Source: Geoglobus ahangari
Lineage (GTDB): Archaea; Halobacteriota; Archaeoglobi; Archaeoglobales; Archaeoglobaceae
NCBI RefSeq assembly: GCF_001006045.1
Contig: NZ_CP011267.1
Location: 868,001-932,000 of the forward strand
DNA length: 64,000 nucleotides
Direction of reading: 5' to 3'
This document shows positions 55,448 through 64,000 of the stretch, one piece after another; position 1 is the first letter of the stretch, and the number at the start of each line of letters is the position of its first letter. A program made the position numbers and the translations under genes. The notes under the pieces are model-generated. The model ran no database searches. It had not been told where the DNA came from and was given only the letters and a program-made list of their open reading frames with translations.

Positions 55448-55894
55448 ATGAAAAAAGTGGTGGCCACCGGCACGTTCGACATAATCCACCCGGGACACAT
55501 CAGGTATCTCGAGGAGGCGAAGAAGCTTGGTGACTACCTGATCGTGATAGTGGCGAGGGAGAGAAACGTCAGGCACAAGCCCAAACCCGTTATCCCGGAG
55601 GAGCAGAGGCTCAGGGTTGTGAGGGCGCTGAAGCCTGTGGACGAGGCGATTCTCGGCGATGACGAGGACATGTTCAGACCGATCGAGAGGATAAGGCCTG
55701 ATGTCATCGCTCTCGGCCACGACCAGCACTTTGACGAGGAGTGGCTGAGGGGTGAGCTTAGGAGGCGCGGAATTGAAGCGGAGGTCGTGAGAATTGAGAC
55801 CAAGGAGGAGTGCGAGCTCTGCAGCTCAGCAAGGATAGTTGAGAGGATACTCACCCTCGCTCCAGAGCGTCTAAAGCAGATGAGGCGGACTTGA
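55448..55894 (+). CDS. ribL: FAD synthetase (archaeal RibL)
   Basis: A nucleotidyltransferase of the cytidylyltransferase superfamily (148 residues). GTFDIIHPGHIRYLEEAKKL contains the HxGH nucleotide motif, and the ISSxxxR-type region is replaced by CSSARIVERIL, the form seen in RibL. It adenylates FMN to FAD. The C-terminal CELC cysteines are also found in characterised archaeal RibL. The ATG at 55448 is chosen over the in-frame GTG just before it. The 3' end overlaps the convergent Pcc1 gene by 44 bases. Confidence 0.88.
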   Translation: MKKVVATGTFDIIHPGHIRYLEEAKKLGDYLIVIVARERNVRHKPKPVIPEEQRLRVVRALKPVDEAILGDDEDMFRPIERIRPDVIALGHDQHFDEEWLRGELRRRGIEAEVVRIETKEECELCSSARIVERILTLAPERLKQMRRT

Positions 55895-56075
55895 TGTTCA
55901 TGAAGAAGTCCTCGACTGCGTTCATCAGCGCCCCTATTTTGTGAGTCCTCACCTCAACTACCAGCTTTCCGTTTTCGATTCTCGATCTCGCCCAGTCGAG
56001 GTCGTCCGGCTTCAGGGCTCTTGCTATGATCTCCGAGTCCTTTCCGTCTATCTCCAGCCTAACTGTGTACAGCAA
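55851..56075 (-). CDS. pcc1: KEOPS complex subunit Pcc1
   Basis: A 74-residue dimerisation subunit of KEOPS, which makes t6A at tRNA position 37. LEIDGKDSEIIARALKPDDL at the N-terminus and NAVEDFFMNIKSASSALDAL at the C-terminus match the CTAG/Pcc1 family. It overlaps the DHH phosphoesterase gene by 28 bases at its start and the convergent ribL gene by 44 bases at its end. Kae1, Bud32 and Cgi121 are not in this window. Confidence 0.87.
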   Translation of the reverse strand: MLYTVRLEIDGKDSEIIARALKPDDLDWARSRIENGKLVVEVRTHKIGALMNAVEDFFMNIKSASSALDALERG

Positions 56076-57355
56076 AGTCTGTCCACCTCCTTCACGAATT
56101 CATCGACCACGTCCGCGCTTATGTTCGCTCCAGCTGCCACAACGTGCCCTCCACCCCTTCCACCGACCTTCTCCGCGGCTATCCTCATAACCTCCGCCAG
56201 ATCGACCCTCTCTGCAAGCTTCTGGTTGGAGCGGGCGGAGACCTTCACCCTCCCGTCCTTCTTTATGTTTATCGCCACAAAGGGCCTGTCGGCGAAGAGG
56301 TAGCGGGAAAACACCGAGGCGATGGGGCCGGTTGATGAGCCCTCCTCCATGATCAGGTACCTTATGCATTCCCCTTCCTTGACCTCATGCCTCCTCCTTT
56401 CGATCTCCTCGTGTATCTCCACGGTGAACTTCCTCCAGAGCTCATGTCCCTTCTCTAAATAGCTTTCATCTCTCATGCATATCCCGAAGCCGATTGACTG
56501 GGAGGCTTTCCTGCCGGTCGCATTCACGATCTCGCTCATCATCACCGCATTTCTGACAAGCTCGCTCTTCAGGAAGAACTTCTTTCCGGTGAAGTCCTCG
56601 ACGACTCCGGGGTAGGAGTTCATGTTCAGAACCCTCAGAACTATGGCGTTCGCGAGCCTCCTCTCCTCCTCCCTTGAGAGCTCGTCAAACTCCCTGTCTC
56701 CGTTAATTCTGACCCTCTCCAGAAACTCCTCGAGCTCCTCTTCCTTTGAGTAGAAGTCGAGGTAGGGCTCGAGGCTCAGCCTGAGCACGTCTCTCACACT
56801 GCCCGATATCATCCGGAGCCCCTCTTTCTCGTCAATGTGCCCGCTCTCGACCCCTTTCTTTACGATCTCCGCATTCCCCCCGGATATCTTCTGCTTATCG
56901 CCAATCATCCCGAGAAGCGCGAGGGACGAGAGGTCTGAGTTGTCTCCAACCTCGTTGGCGAATATAAATGCTGTGCCGCTTGCCGAGAGCTCGTACGAGC
57001 CGTCTATTCCGGCCAGATGGGGGTTTATGTGCGCGAACTCCCTTCTCGCCTCTATCCTGCCAACCGGGAAGTGGTGGTCCACAACAATAACGTTGGCATC
57101 AATGCTCGAGATCACGTCCGGGTACCCGCTGCCCATGTCGGCGAATATGACAAGCTCGTCCTCAACCTCAACACCGTCATTCAAACCGCTGAGAAATGAC
57201 AGGTGAAACTGAATTCCCCTTCTGAGGAGAGCGGTGGCGATTATCGCTCCGGATGAGATTCCGTCAACGTCGTAGTGCGTGTAAACCCGGGCAAACTCGT
57301 GCTTCTCGAGAATCCTGACTGCTCTCTTTGCCTCCACTCTGAGCATTTCGAACAT
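56048..57355 (-). CDS. DHH-family phosphoesterase (RecJ-like)
   Basis: A 435-residue protein of the DHH superfamily. VYTHYDVDGISSGAIIATAL, then IFADMGSGYPD and VVDHHFPVG supply the metal-binding motifs I-III. The C-terminal DHHA1-like domain ends with GGRGGGHVVAAGANIS, which binds substrate. Archaeal members include RecJ-like exonucleases that act with GINS; others are nanoRNases or phosphodiesterases. I cannot tell which this is. It is the first gene of a pair with pcc1 and overlaps it by 28 bases. Confidence 0.85.
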   Translation of the reverse strand: MFEMLRVEAKRAVRILEKHEFARVYTHYDVDGISSGAIIATALLRRGIQFHLSFLSGLNDGVEVEDELVIFADMGSGYPDVISSIDANVIVVDHHFPVGRIEARREFAHINPHLAGIDGSYELSASGTAFIFANEVGDNSDLSSLALLGMIGDKQKISGGNAEIVKKGVESGHIDEKEGLRMISGSVRDVLRLSLEPYLDFYSKEEELEEFLERVRINGDREFDELSREEERRLANAIVLRVLNMNSYPGVVEDFTGKKFFLKSELVRNAVMMSEIVNATGRKASQSIGFGICMRDESYLEKGHELWRKFTVEIHEEIERRRHEVKEGECIRYLIMEEGSSTGPIASVFSRYLFADRPFVAINIKKDGRVKVSARSNQKLAERVDLAEVMRIAAEKVGGRGGGHVVAAGANISADVVDEFVKEVDRLCCTQLGWR

Positions 57356-57369
57356 TGGATTGAGGTCTC

Positions 57370-57387
57370 AAAAAAGTGTTAAAAAAA
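57370..57387 (-). terminator. T-rich terminator after mer
   Basis: On the minus strand two T runs (T7 at 57381-57387 and T6 at 57370-57375) lie 10-27 bases after the mer stop codon, before the DHH gene starts. Confidence 0.5.
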
Positions 57388-57396
57388 TTGCCGGGT

Positions 57397-58407
<1,011 letters not shown>

Positions 58408-58449
58408 CTATTAATAAAGTGGTATAATCTTTTCGATTTTTGTCGGCTT

Positions 58450-59193
58450 TCAGTCCAGATTCTCCACGTGCACCCTCCAGAGCGAGTTGATCTGCGTTGC
58501 TATTTTCGGGTTCTTGAACCCCTTGAGCAGCAGGAAGTCCTTGGGGTACCCTATGAACGGGTCTATCGTTTTCTCTTCAGTGTTGACAACCCAGATCTTG
58601 AACCCGGCGTTCTTGACCTTCTCTGAATGCCTGGCGAAGAACCTCAGGAAGTGGGTTATCTCCTCCTCGGTCGGCACGACAACCACGTACTCTCCGTCAA
58701 ACTCCCCAGCCACCCTGACGTGCACGTCTATATCCTCTCCAACGTCGTCTATGGTTGAATAGTAAACGCCGTACCTGTTCCTGCCCTTGCTGTACACCCT
58801 TATGAGCCCCTCCTCCACGTCATACCCTGAGAAGAACCTGTCGGTGACCTCCTTCATGATGGGGATCGAGCTCAGAAGCCTTCTTGAGGTTACGAGCTCG
58901 TCGTATGCGTCCTCCACCTGCTCCTTGGTGGGCTTGCAGGTGTGAATGTGCCTGAACGTGAGGTCTTCTATCTTCAGCTCTTCAGAGTAGTGAAGGCTGT
59001 GGAGTGAGACTGGCTCGTCACACAAACTCTCCACAACCGCCGAAACGACCTCATCAACGTTGCCGACATGTTTGGCCCCAAAGTGCTGGAGCATTGCCCT
59101 CAGAGCGGTCCTCCTGATCTCCTCTTCAGTTGTAACCTCCTTGCCCGCGAGCCTCTCCGATACGAGCCTCACGACCTCTCTGACGTCGTCCAT
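58450..59193 (-). CDS. Conserved-looking protein of unknown function
   Basis: I do not recognise a family. The product has 247 residues and is soluble and acidic. An N-terminal helical part (DDVREVVRLVSERLAGKEVT) is followed by a mixed alpha/beta part with strands such as GRNRYGVYYSTIDDVGEDID and EYVVVVPTEEEITHFLRFFA. A basic end (KGFKNPKIATQINSLWRVHV) closes it. The single HIHTCKP segment near residue 80 could bind metal. I chose the ATG at 59193 because GGGAGAAAGG lies upstream. It is divergent from pheT and 51 bases upstream of mer on the same strand. Confidence 0.7.
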   Translation of the reverse strand: MDDVREVVRLVSERLAGKEVTTEEEIRRTALRAMLQHFGAKHVGNVDEVVSAVVESLCDEPVSLHSLHYSEELKIEDLTFRHIHTCKPTKEQVEDAYDELVTSRRLLSSIPIMKEVTDRFFSGYDVEEGLIRVYSKGRNRYGVYYSTIDDVGEDIDVHVRVAGEFDGEYVVVVPTEEEITHFLRFFARHSEKVKNAGFKIWVVNTEEKTIDPFIGYPKDFLLLKGFKNPKIATQINSLWRVHVENLD

Positions 59194-59298
59194 CGCATGC
59201 CCTTTCTCCCGCAAATTTTTAAATGTTGTCAATTCTTGAGCCGGAAATCAAACCGGACTTTTGTTAAACTTTATATTCTGAAGATTTAAGTCCGAGTG

Positions 59299-60942
59299 AT
59301 GCCAGTTGTCACGCTCTACTGGGACGAGCTCGAGAGGATGGTCGGCGAGAGCAGGGAGAGAATCCTTGAGAAACTCCCCATGCTCGGGTGCGACATTGAG
59401 AGGGTTGAGGACGATCACGTTGATGTTGAGTTCTTCCCGAACCGCCCCGACCTCTACAGCGTGGAGGGTGTCGCGAGGGCTCTGAAGGGGTTCATGGACA
59501 TCGAGTTTGGCTACATCGACTATAAGGTTAAGGAGGGCAACTGGAAGATCTACGTTGAAAAAGCCGTTTTGGACGTCAGGCCGAGAATTGTTGGCTGCGT
59601 TGTGAGAAACATAAACGTTGATGAGGAGCTCCTCAGGTCAATCATCCAGATTCAGGAGGATCTTCACTGGACGATCGGAAGGAATAGAAGAAAAATGGCC
59701 ATAGGAATTCACGACCTTGAGAAGGTCAATTTCCCGCTTAGATACACGGCCGTTGACTCCTCATTCTCCTTTGTGCCTCTGGATTTCAAAGAGGAGATGA
59801 GCGTTGCCGAAATACTCGAGAAGCACCCAAAGGGTGTGGAGTACGCCCACATCCTCGAGGGTAAGGACAGCTATCCGATGATAATTGACGCGAGGGATGA
59901 GGTGATCTCATTCCCGCCGATAATCAACGCCGAGAAGACGAGGGTCAAGGAAGGCACATCCTCTCTCTTCATAGACGTAACCGGGTTTGATGAGAACGTG
60001 GACAAGGCGTTGAAGATACTCGCCGCCATGTTTGCCGACAGAGGGGGTGTTGTGGAGGGCGTCGAGGTGATCTACCCTGACAGGACCGAGATCACCCCCG
60101 ACATGTCTCCCGAGAGGATGGTGGTGAAGAAGAAGGAGATCTTCTCGCTCCTCGGCTTCAGGCTGAGCGACGAGGAGATCAAGCTCGCCCTCGGCAGGAT
60201 GAGGTACGGCTTCGAGATCGGTCAGGATGAGGTGGAGGTTCTCGTTCCGCCCTACAGGGCCGACATCATGCATCCATGGGATGTGATTGAGGACATAGCG
60301 ATAGGCTACGGCTACGAGAGGATTCCGGTGAACTACCCGTCAACGCCGGGGATTGGCAGGGAGCATGAGTGGAACTACCTGAGGGATGTGGTAAAGGAGA
60401 TAATGATCGGTCTGGGATTCACGGAGGTCATAACCTTCACCCTGACGAACGAGAGGGTGATGTACGAGTACATGAACAGGAAAGCTGAGGAGTGGAAGGA
60501 CTACGTGCCTGTGATGCACCCCCTAACCGAGGAGCACACGATCCTGAGAACCCACATAATGCCCAAGCTCGTTGAGCTACTCAAGTACAACAGGCACGAG
60601 GCGATGCCCCAGAGGATCTTCGAGGTTGGCGACGTTGTTGTGGGCATGAAGAACAGGCTCAAGCTCGCGGCATGCATCACGCACTCAAGGGCGAACTTTG
60701 CGGAGATAAGGAGCGTGGTTCAGGCGGTTATGCGCGAGCTCGACCTGAAGTGGGAAGTGAAGGAGAGCGATGACGGAGCCTTCGTGAAGGGCAGGAGAGC
60801 TGACATAGTGGTGAACGGGAAGAGGGTTGGGGTCTTCGGGGAGCTCCACCCGGAGGTGCTGGAGAGGTTTGAGATCACCATGCCCGTGGTGGGATTCGAG
60901 CTCGACCTCTCCGAGCTCTTCGACACCGGCCTCGTGATCTGA
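59299..60942 (+). CDS. pheT: Phenylalanyl-tRNA synthetase beta chain
   Basis: The beta subunit of the alpha2beta2 PheRS (547 residues, the short archaeal/eukaryotic type). VTLYWDELERMVGESRERIL at the N-terminus and IEDIAIGYGYERIPVNYPS in the centre are family markers. LGFTEVITFTLTNERVMYEY is in the catalytic-like core, and VVGFELDLSELFDTGLV is at the C-terminus. The alpha subunit gene (pheS) is not next to it. The start is the ATG at 59299, just after an in-frame GTG. It is divergent from the unknown gene at 58450. Confidence 0.95.
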   Translation: MPVVTLYWDELERMVGESRERILEKLPMLGCDIERVEDDHVDVEFFPNRPDLYSVEGVARALKGFMDIEFGYIDYKVKEGNWKIYVEKAVLDVRPRIVGCVVRNINVDEELLRSIIQIQEDLHWTIGRNRRKMAIGIHDLEKVNFPLRYTAVDSSFSFVPLDFKEEMSVAEILEKHPKGVEYAHILEGKDSYPMIIDARDEVISFPPIINAEKTRVKEGTSSLFIDVTGFDENVDKALKILAAMFADRGGVVEGVEVIYPDRTEITPDMSPERMVVKKKEIFSLLGFRLSDEEIKLALGRMRYGFEIGQDEVEVLVPPYRADIMHPWDVIEDIAIGYGYERIPVNYPSTPGIGREHEWNYLRDVVKEIMIGLGFTEVITFTLTNERVMYEYMNRKAEEWKDYVPVMHPLTEEHTILRTHIMPKLVELLKYNRHEAMPQRIFEVGDVVVGMKNRLKLAACITHSRANFAEIRSVVQAVMRELDLKWEVKESDDGAFVKGRRADIVVNGKRVGVFGELHPEVLERFEITMPVVGFELDLSELFDTGLVI

Positions 60943-60957
60943 GCACGTCGTGTTATC

Positions 60958-60963
60958 TTTTTT
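60958..60963 (+). terminator. T run after pheT
   Basis: A T6 run lies 15 bases after the pheT stop codon. The following genes have a separate TATA box. Confidence 0.4.
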
Positions 60964-61014
60964 CTCCCAAATGTTAATGCGTGTCAATACTCGCGGTGAA
61001 ATTCATAAAAAAGG

Positions 61015-61022
61015 TTTTTATA
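61015..61022 (+). promoter_or_regulatory. TATA box of the radical SAM cluster
   Basis: TTTTTATATG is centred about 35-40 bases upstream of the ATG at 61055 and 66-70 bases upstream of the ATG at 61086. The predicted transcription start near 61043 would place the short Cys-rich frame at the very 5' end of the mRNA. Confidence 0.55.
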
Positions 61023-61054
61023 TGATAAAATCCAACTGTGACAGGGTGATGCAC

Positions 61055-61117
61055 ATGAGAATCAGGAAGGTGGAGAGGAGGAAGAATGGCATCTGCAAGT
61101 GCAGCGTCTCATGCTGA
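61055..61117 (+). CDS. Very short Cys-rich peptide, candidate radical SAM substrate
   Basis: A 20-residue frame (22 if the ATG at 61049 is used). It begins MRIRKVERRKNG and ends ICKCSVSC. The first half is basic; the last seven residues hold three cysteines in C-x-C-x3-C spacing. GGTGAT lies five bases before the ATG at 61055. Its 3' half overlaps the next gene in another frame. The layout (basic leader, Cys-rich core, RRE-radical SAM enzyme next door) is that of a ribosomally made, modified peptide. A non-coding coincidence or a translated leader cannot be excluded. Confidence 0.45.
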   Translation: MRIRKVERRKNGICKCSVSC

Positions 61118-61286
61118 GAGCGAGTACAAGAAGGTCATCTGCTCCGCGTGCGACTTCTACAAGCCCGGAGATACCCTTGAGTGTGCGGCGTTCAAGGTGC
61201 TGAAGTACCTCGTTGAGACCGGAAAGCTGACCCTCGAGGAGGTAGATCTTGCGGTATCTCAGGCTTGCAGAAAGAGTTCTGCTTAG
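61086..61286 (+). CDS. 66-residue Cys-containing protein next to the radical SAM enzyme
   Basis: I do not recognise a family. An Ala/Ser-rich N-terminus (MASASAASHAESEYKK) is followed by VICSACDFYKPGDTLECAAF, with a CxxC pair and a third Cys 11 residues on. Then comes a helix-loop-helix (KVLKYLVETGKLTLEEVDLA) and a last Cys. A very good ribosome-binding site (GGAGAGGAGG) lies five bases upstream. The 3' end overlaps the radical SAM gene by 38 bases. It may be the true substrate, a carrier, or an accessory protein of that enzyme. Confidence 0.68.
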   Translation: MASASAASHAESEYKKVICSACDFYKPGDTLECAAFKVLKYLVETGKLTLEEVDLAVSQACRKSSA

Positions 61287-62379
61287 GAAGTTTGGAGAGG
61301 GGCTCTACGCCTACAACGCATCTACAGACGAGCTCTACGAGTTCGACGATGAGGCCTTCAATTTTTTATTGAGCTGTGACGGCAGCGGGATTGAGGTTGA
61401 TAACGATCTTCTCGATCTTCTTCTTTCTGAGGGACTTGTTGAGCTGAAAAATGACAGGAAGGAGAACTCTTTTGTGGAGCAGGAGGAGCCGTCGCTGAGG
61501 TACATGCTTCTGAGCGTAACCCTAAGGTGCAACCTCAGGTGCCGGCACTGCTACGTGAGGCAGAGGGACGCTTTCATGGACTTTCACACGTTCTCTTCTG
61601 CCGTGGATCAGTTCCACGGGATTGGAGGACTGAAGCTGATTGTCTCGGGAGGAGAGCCGCTCCTTCACCCGCACATCTGGGAGTTTCTCGAGCACGCGAG
61701 AAAAAGGCCCTTCAGGGTAGTCCTCCTGACAAACGGCTATCTTGTTGACAGGGAGAAGGCCAGCAGGCTTTCGGAGCTCGTAGATGAGGTTCAGGTGAGC
61801 CTTGACGGTCTGGAGGGGCACAGAAAGCTGAGGGGGGCTGGATGGGAAAGGGTGGTGAAGAGCATAGAGATGCTCGCTGAGAATCTGGACGTCTCGGTCT
61901 CGACGATGGTCACGAGGTACAACCTGCAGGAGTTTGACAGGCTTGAAAAGATACTTGAGGACATTGGGGTGAGGAGGTGGACTGTGGACGTTCCGACAGC
62001 GGAAAAGGACATCATTCCATCAATGGATGAGGTTGCGGAGGTCCTCGGCAGGTACGGCTTTGGAGATCTCGGGCACGTGAGCGATGGCAAATTTGCCTGC
62101 GGAGCCCACTACTGCGAGGTAAATCCGGATGGGAGTGTTGTTAAGTGCGGGTTCTTCGAGGAGTCTGTGGGGAATGTGGTCTCTGATGGTCTGGGGCGAT
62201 GCTGGGAGGAGATGAAAAGGAGGTTCATCTGGAGGCTCGAGGAGCTTGCATGCGACTGCGAGTTTCTGGAGGAGTGCAAGGGAGGGTGCAGGTACAGGGC
62301 TCTCGTTTACTCGGGCCACCTCTTCGCCTGCGACCCGGTCATGTGCTTTGCCTATGGCGTCAGGTGTTACGGGAAATGA
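61249..62379 (+). CDS. Radical SAM/SPASM peptide-modifying enzyme with a PqqD-like N-terminal domain
   Basis: 376 residues. Residues ~1-75 resemble PqqD/RRE peptide-binding modules: VLLRKFGEGLYAYNASTDEL and FDDEAFNFLLSCDG. The radical SAM cluster motif CNLRCRHC is at residues 94-101, followed by SGGEPLLHPHIWEFL and LTNGYLVDREKA. The C-terminal SPASM region with auxiliary-cluster cysteines includes GKFACGAHYC, VVKCGFFEES, CDCEFLEECKGGC and FACDPVMC. Enzymes of this build install thioether or carbon-carbon links on peptides, or process them (PqqE, MftC, AlbA). The start is TTG at 61249 with GGAGGT five bases upstream. Confidence 0.88.
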   Translation: MRYLRLAERVLLRKFGEGLYAYNASTDELYEFDDEAFNFLLSCDGSGIEVDNDLLDLLLSEGLVELKNDRKENSFVEQEEPSLRYMLLSVTLRCNLRCRHCYVRQRDAFMDFHTFSSAVDQFHGIGGLKLIVSGGEPLLHPHIWEFLEHARKRPFRVVLLTNGYLVDREKASRLSELVDEVQVSLDGLEGHRKLRGAGWERVVKSIEMLAENLDVSVSTMVTRYNLQEFDRLEKILEDIGVRRWTVDVPTAEKDIIPSMDEVAEVLGRYGFGDLGHVSDGKFACGAHYCEVNPDGSVVKCGFFEESVGNVVSDGLGRCWEEMKRRFIWRLEELACDCEFLEECKGGCRYRALVYSGHLFACDPVMCFAYGVRCYGK

Positions 62380-63760
62380 ATTTGCGGTACTCCTCGACGC
62401 TCATCAGGTTCCCGAACGCCCAGCTCACAACCTCGCTCAGCGCGGGGTGGATGTGGAGTGCGTGGAGTGCCGCGTGATAGCTCGCTCCAATTGCCATGAG
62501 CGTCGCAACCTCCTGAACGAGAATGGATGCCGACTTTCCGACTATGTGTGCTCCGAGAATCCTTCCGTCCCTGTGCACGATCACCTTCGCAAACCCGTCG
62601 GCATTCATCGCCAGCCCCTTGCCCGTTGACCTGAGCTCCTCGTATCCAATCAGCACGTTGCCCTTCCCGAACCTCTCAACCGCTTCATCTTCTCTCAGCC
62701 CGACGCTGCCAACCTCCGGCTGGGTGAAAATAGCATGGGGCATAGCTGAGTAGTCCATCTCTATTCCCGCGTTCCTGAAGGCGTTCTCGTAGGCTATAAC
62801 CGCTTCTCTGTTGGCCACGTGTCTGAACATGTGCTTTCCGTTGGCATCACCTATTGCGTAAACCCCCTTCACGCTGGTCTCGAGGTGGCTGTTGACCTTG
62901 ATCCACCCTCTCTCGTCCGTCTCCACCCCTCCTCTCTCCGGCCTCAGGACGTCCGAGTTCGGCTCCCTTCCGACAGCAACGAGAACGACCTCTCCCTCCA
63001 CCTCGACCTTTCCGCTCTCTCCCTGAGCCACGACCCTCCTGACCTCCCCATCTCTCCGAACCTCCACGACTCTGTGGGAGGTGTAGATCTCCGCGTGCCT
63101 TTCAAGCTCTCTCTGCACGACTTCCGACACCTCTGGCTCCTCGTTGCTGAGGATTCTGGGCATCATCTCGACTATCCTGACGTCACACCCTGCCCTTGCG
63201 AAGAAGTTTCCGTACTCGACGGCTATGTATCCTCCGCCAATTATCACCATGCTCTCCGGCATCTCCTCGAGCCTGAGGATCGTGTCGCTCGTCAGGTAGC
63301 CTGCCTCTCTGAGCCCCTTTATGCCCGGAACCAGCGGCCTCGAACCGGAGCCGATGAATATCCTGTCCGACTTAATTTCTTTGCCTCTAACCTTCAGGGT
63401 GTACCTGTCCACGAATTCTGCAACATCCTTGAAGTAGTTGATGTTCTCGCTCCTCCTGAGAGACTCCTCTATCATCCTCGACTCCCTGTCCACTTTCTCC
63501 CGCATCCTCCTCATGACCCTCCCGAAGTTCACTCCCCTTACTTTAGCGTCTATGAAGTCCCTCATCTTCTCCAGATCGTAGAGAATCTCTGCTGGAGATA
63601 TAACGAGCTTGGACGGGATACAGCCTCTCGTGAGGCATATGCCGCCGGCATCGTCCTTGTCAACAACCGCAACCCTCGCCTCGGGGTTCTCTGACAGAAT
63701 CCTGCCCGCGATGATCATCGCCGAGCCTGTGCCTATGACTATCGCATCATATTCGTTCAT
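62360..63760 (-). CDS. Dihydrolipoamide dehydrogenase-like flavoprotein disulfide reductase
   Basis: A class I pyridine-nucleotide disulfide oxidoreductase of 466 residues. YDAIVIGTGSAMIIAGRIL is an N-terminal FAD-binding motif of GxGxA-like form. The redox pair is GGICLTRGCIPSK (Cys-x4-Cys). MVIIGGGYIAVEYGNFFARA binds NAD(P)H, and VYAIGDANGK is the second FAD motif. The C-terminal ALHIHPALSEVV matches the His/Glu base of lipoamide and mercuric reductases. No mercury-specific cysteines are at the C-terminus. No 2-oxoacid dehydrogenase genes are nearby, so its substrate is unknown. The ATG at 63760 is preferred over the TTG five codons before. Confidence 0.87.
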   Translation of the reverse strand: MNEYDAIVIGTGSAMIIAGRILSENPEARVAVVDKDDAGGICLTRGCIPSKLVISPAEILYDLEKMRDFIDAKVRGVNFGRVMRRMREKVDRESRMIEESLRRSENINYFKDVAEFVDRYTLKVRGKEIKSDRIFIGSGSRPLVPGIKGLREAGYLTSDTILRLEEMPESMVIIGGGYIAVEYGNFFARAGCDVRIVEMMPRILSNEEPEVSEVVQRELERHAEIYTSHRVVEVRRDGEVRRVVAQGESGKVEVEGEVVLVAVGREPNSDVLRPERGGVETDERGWIKVNSHLETSVKGVYAIGDANGKHMFRHVANREAVIAYENAFRNAGIEMDYSAMPHAIFTQPEVGSVGLREDEAVERFGKGNVLIGYEELRSTGKGLAMNADGFAKVIVHRDGRILGAHIVGKSASILVQEVATLMAIGASYHAALHALHIHPALSEVVSWAFGNLMSVEEYRKFISRNT

Positions 63761-63847
63761 GACTTTATTCTTCAAAATTGGGTGGCTATATCAGTTATCC
63801 CTAATCTCTGAAAAACAGAAAAAAGATGGTGAAAAAGTTTTGAAGGG

Positions 63848-64000
63848 TTACTTCCCGACCTCCTTCTCCCTCAGCACCCTCCTCAGTATCTTCCCCACAG
63901 CAGATTTGGGCAGCTCATCCACAAACTCTATCAGCCTCGGCACCTTGTAGGCAGCAAGCCTCTCCCTGCAGAACTTCTCGATCTCCTTCTCGTCCACCTT
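63848..64000 (-). CDS. AMP-forming acyl-CoA synthetase, C-terminal end (partial)
   Basis: Fifty residues of the C-terminus are visible; the gene runs off the window. [20 protein letters not shown] then [19 protein letters not shown] match the last part of ANL-family acyl-CoA synthetases. The lysine of SAVGKIL is the conserved catalytic/acetylation site. Chain-length specificity cannot be judged. The gene is followed 87 bases later by the flavoprotein gene on the same strand. Confidence 0.85.
   Translation of the reverse strand, partial: KVDEKEIEKFCRERLAAYKVPRLIEFVDELPKSAVGKILRRVLREKEVGK

Overview
The window is archaeal chromosome, most likely from the Archaeoglobales (Archaeoglobus, Ferroglobus or Geoglobus type). 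Support comes from an archaeal ribosomal and RNA polymerase gene set with both large subunits split (A'/A'' and B'/B''), a methanopterin-pathway reductase (Mer), the branched-polyamine enzyme typical of thermophiles, TrmY and Pus10, Hjc, TiaS, Csl4, and an archaeal CcmF/CcmH cytochrome c maturation cluster. Genes are tightly packed, with many 1-4 nt stop/start overlaps, recognisable TATA boxes and several apparently leaderless starts. The genus is an inference. No rRNA, CRISPR array or insertion sequence was seen.

Layout. 1-4.8 kb: end of a purine permease, lumazine synthase with an aminotransferase, a KaiC-like ATPase coupled to CcdA, and RNase Z. 4.8-17.9 kb (minus): one long transcription/translation operon, tRNA-Lys, rpoH, B'', B', A', A'', L30e, NusA-like, S12, S7, EF-2, EF-1alpha, S10. 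18-27 kb: amino-acid permease fused to two stress-protein domains, an ATP-cone/nuclease fusion, tRNA-Glu, a MerR regulator, TiaS, Hjc, phosphopantothenate synthetase, HisD, AspRS. 27.1-32.2 kb: a chromosome-structure operon (coiled-coil protein, SMC, ScpA, ScpB). 32.2-35.2 kb: an AT-richer accessory patch with HicBA and RelBE-type toxin-antitoxin pairs, small orphan genes and a frameshifted membrane protein, ending at tRNA-His. 35.3-41.1 kb: CBS, TrmY, Pus10, L21e, Rpo4, DUF655, Dim1 and a HemK-like methyltransferase. 41.1-44.6 kb (minus): L1-L10-L12, then a METTL5-like methyltransferase, Csl4 and Rpo11. 44.9-48.4 kb: polyamine genes, an Mg2+ transporter-like protein and VapBC.

48.5-55.4 kb is a redox region: a monoheme membrane cytochrome, two CcmH-like proteins around CcmF, and a convergent BlaI-type repressor with an M56-type membrane protease. 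The repressor promoter and the cytochrome promoter carry the same 14-base operator-like sequence, so I infer a BlaI/M56 circuit that controls cytochrome c maturation. Next comes a DUF4405/DUF2202 pair behind two copies of a 10-bp palindrome. 55.4-60.9 kb holds FAD synthetase, Pcc1, a DHH/RecJ-like protein, Mer, an unknown gene and PheT.

The most novel-looking locus is 61.0-62.4 kb: a very short Cys-rich reading frame, a 66-residue Cys protein and a radical SAM/SPASM enzyme with a PqqD-like N-terminus. This has the architecture of a minimal peptide-modification (RiPP-like) system. The window ends with a dihydrolipoamide-dehydrogenase-like flavoprotein and the tail of an acyl-CoA synthetase.
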